Below, one piece after another: positions 4,990 to 5,077 of a stretch of 5,077 bases of DNA. The position numbers and the translations under genes are program-made. This DNA is from Candidatus Aminicenantota bacterium (lineage in GTDB: Bacteria > Acidobacteriota > Aminicenantia > Aminicenantales > Aminicenantaceae): assembly GCA_030607635.1 (NCBI GenBank), contig JAUWJP010000144.1, forward strand, positions 1 through 5,077, written 5' to 3'. Below the pieces are notes generated by a model. It saw only the letters and a program-made list of their open reading frames with translations, was not told the origin of the DNA and ran no database searches. Numbering within the stretch: position 1 is the stretch's first letter; each line of letters opens with the position of its first letter.

Positions 4990-5077
4990 CTATTTGCTCC
5001 TTATAAAAGCTAGATTAACCTGCCTTAGCATGAATTCTCCCTCGAAATATTTCTTCTGCTTCGGCTGTGTAATTTCC
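4990..5077 (-). other. probable 3' end of an upstream minus-strand gene (frame undecided)
   Basis: Two minus-strand frames are open from the right edge. One gives 20 residues ending IFRGRIHAKAG with stop TAA at 5017-5015; the other gives 28 residues ending VNLAFIRSK with stop TAG at 4992-4990, 15 nt before rfaE2. The first looks more like ordinary coding sequence; the second would explain the missing SD of rfaE2 by coupling. Too little is present to name a product. Confidence 0.3.

Overview
The window is AT-rich bacterial DNA with short intergenic gaps, recognisable -35/-10 promoters and Shine-Dalgarno sites. Two genes point to a Gram-negative cell with an outer membrane: rfaE2 (ADP-heptose synthesis for lipopolysaccharide core) and a secreted CBM9-like/DUF5916 protein, a family often predicted as outer-membrane barrels. 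That pairing, with a secreted C26 peptidase-like protein, a wHTH-nucleotidyltransferase and a REP-like palindrome, would suit an uncultured Acidobacteriota/Aminicenantes-like or FCB-group genome. The taxonomic guess is inference only.

Layout, left to right. (1) Bases 1-1202, minus: the N-terminal ~400 residues of the CBM9-like/DUF5916 protein, running off the left edge. (2) 1402-1656, minus: an 84-residue protein of unknown function with a strong SD and promoter. (3) 1873-3024, plus: a secreted class I glutamine-amidotransferase-like protein of the peptidase C26 (gamma-glutamyl hydrolase/PuuD) type. Genes 2 and 3 diverge from a 216-bp spacer holding one TTGNNN-N17-TATAAT promoter for each. 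(4) 3274-3984, minus: a winged-helix DNA-binding domain fused to a minimal nucleotidyltransferase, with a good promoter followed by operator-like repeats. (5) 4118-4172: an imperfect REP-like palindrome that could also terminate transcription both ways. (6) 4233-4440, plus: a compact transcription unit with a TTGACA/extended -10 promoter, an AAAGGAG ribosome site, a 20-codon ORF with two cysteines, and a hairpin. (7) 4492-4974, minus: rfaE2. (8) 4975-5077: the probable 3' end of an upstream minus-strand gene.

The genes do not form one pathway. The most unusual parts are the micro-ORF unit at 4233-4440 and the repeat-rich control region of the wHTH-nucleotidyltransferase, which suggests autoregulation. 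No tRNA, rRNA, CRISPR array or intact insertion sequence was seen.
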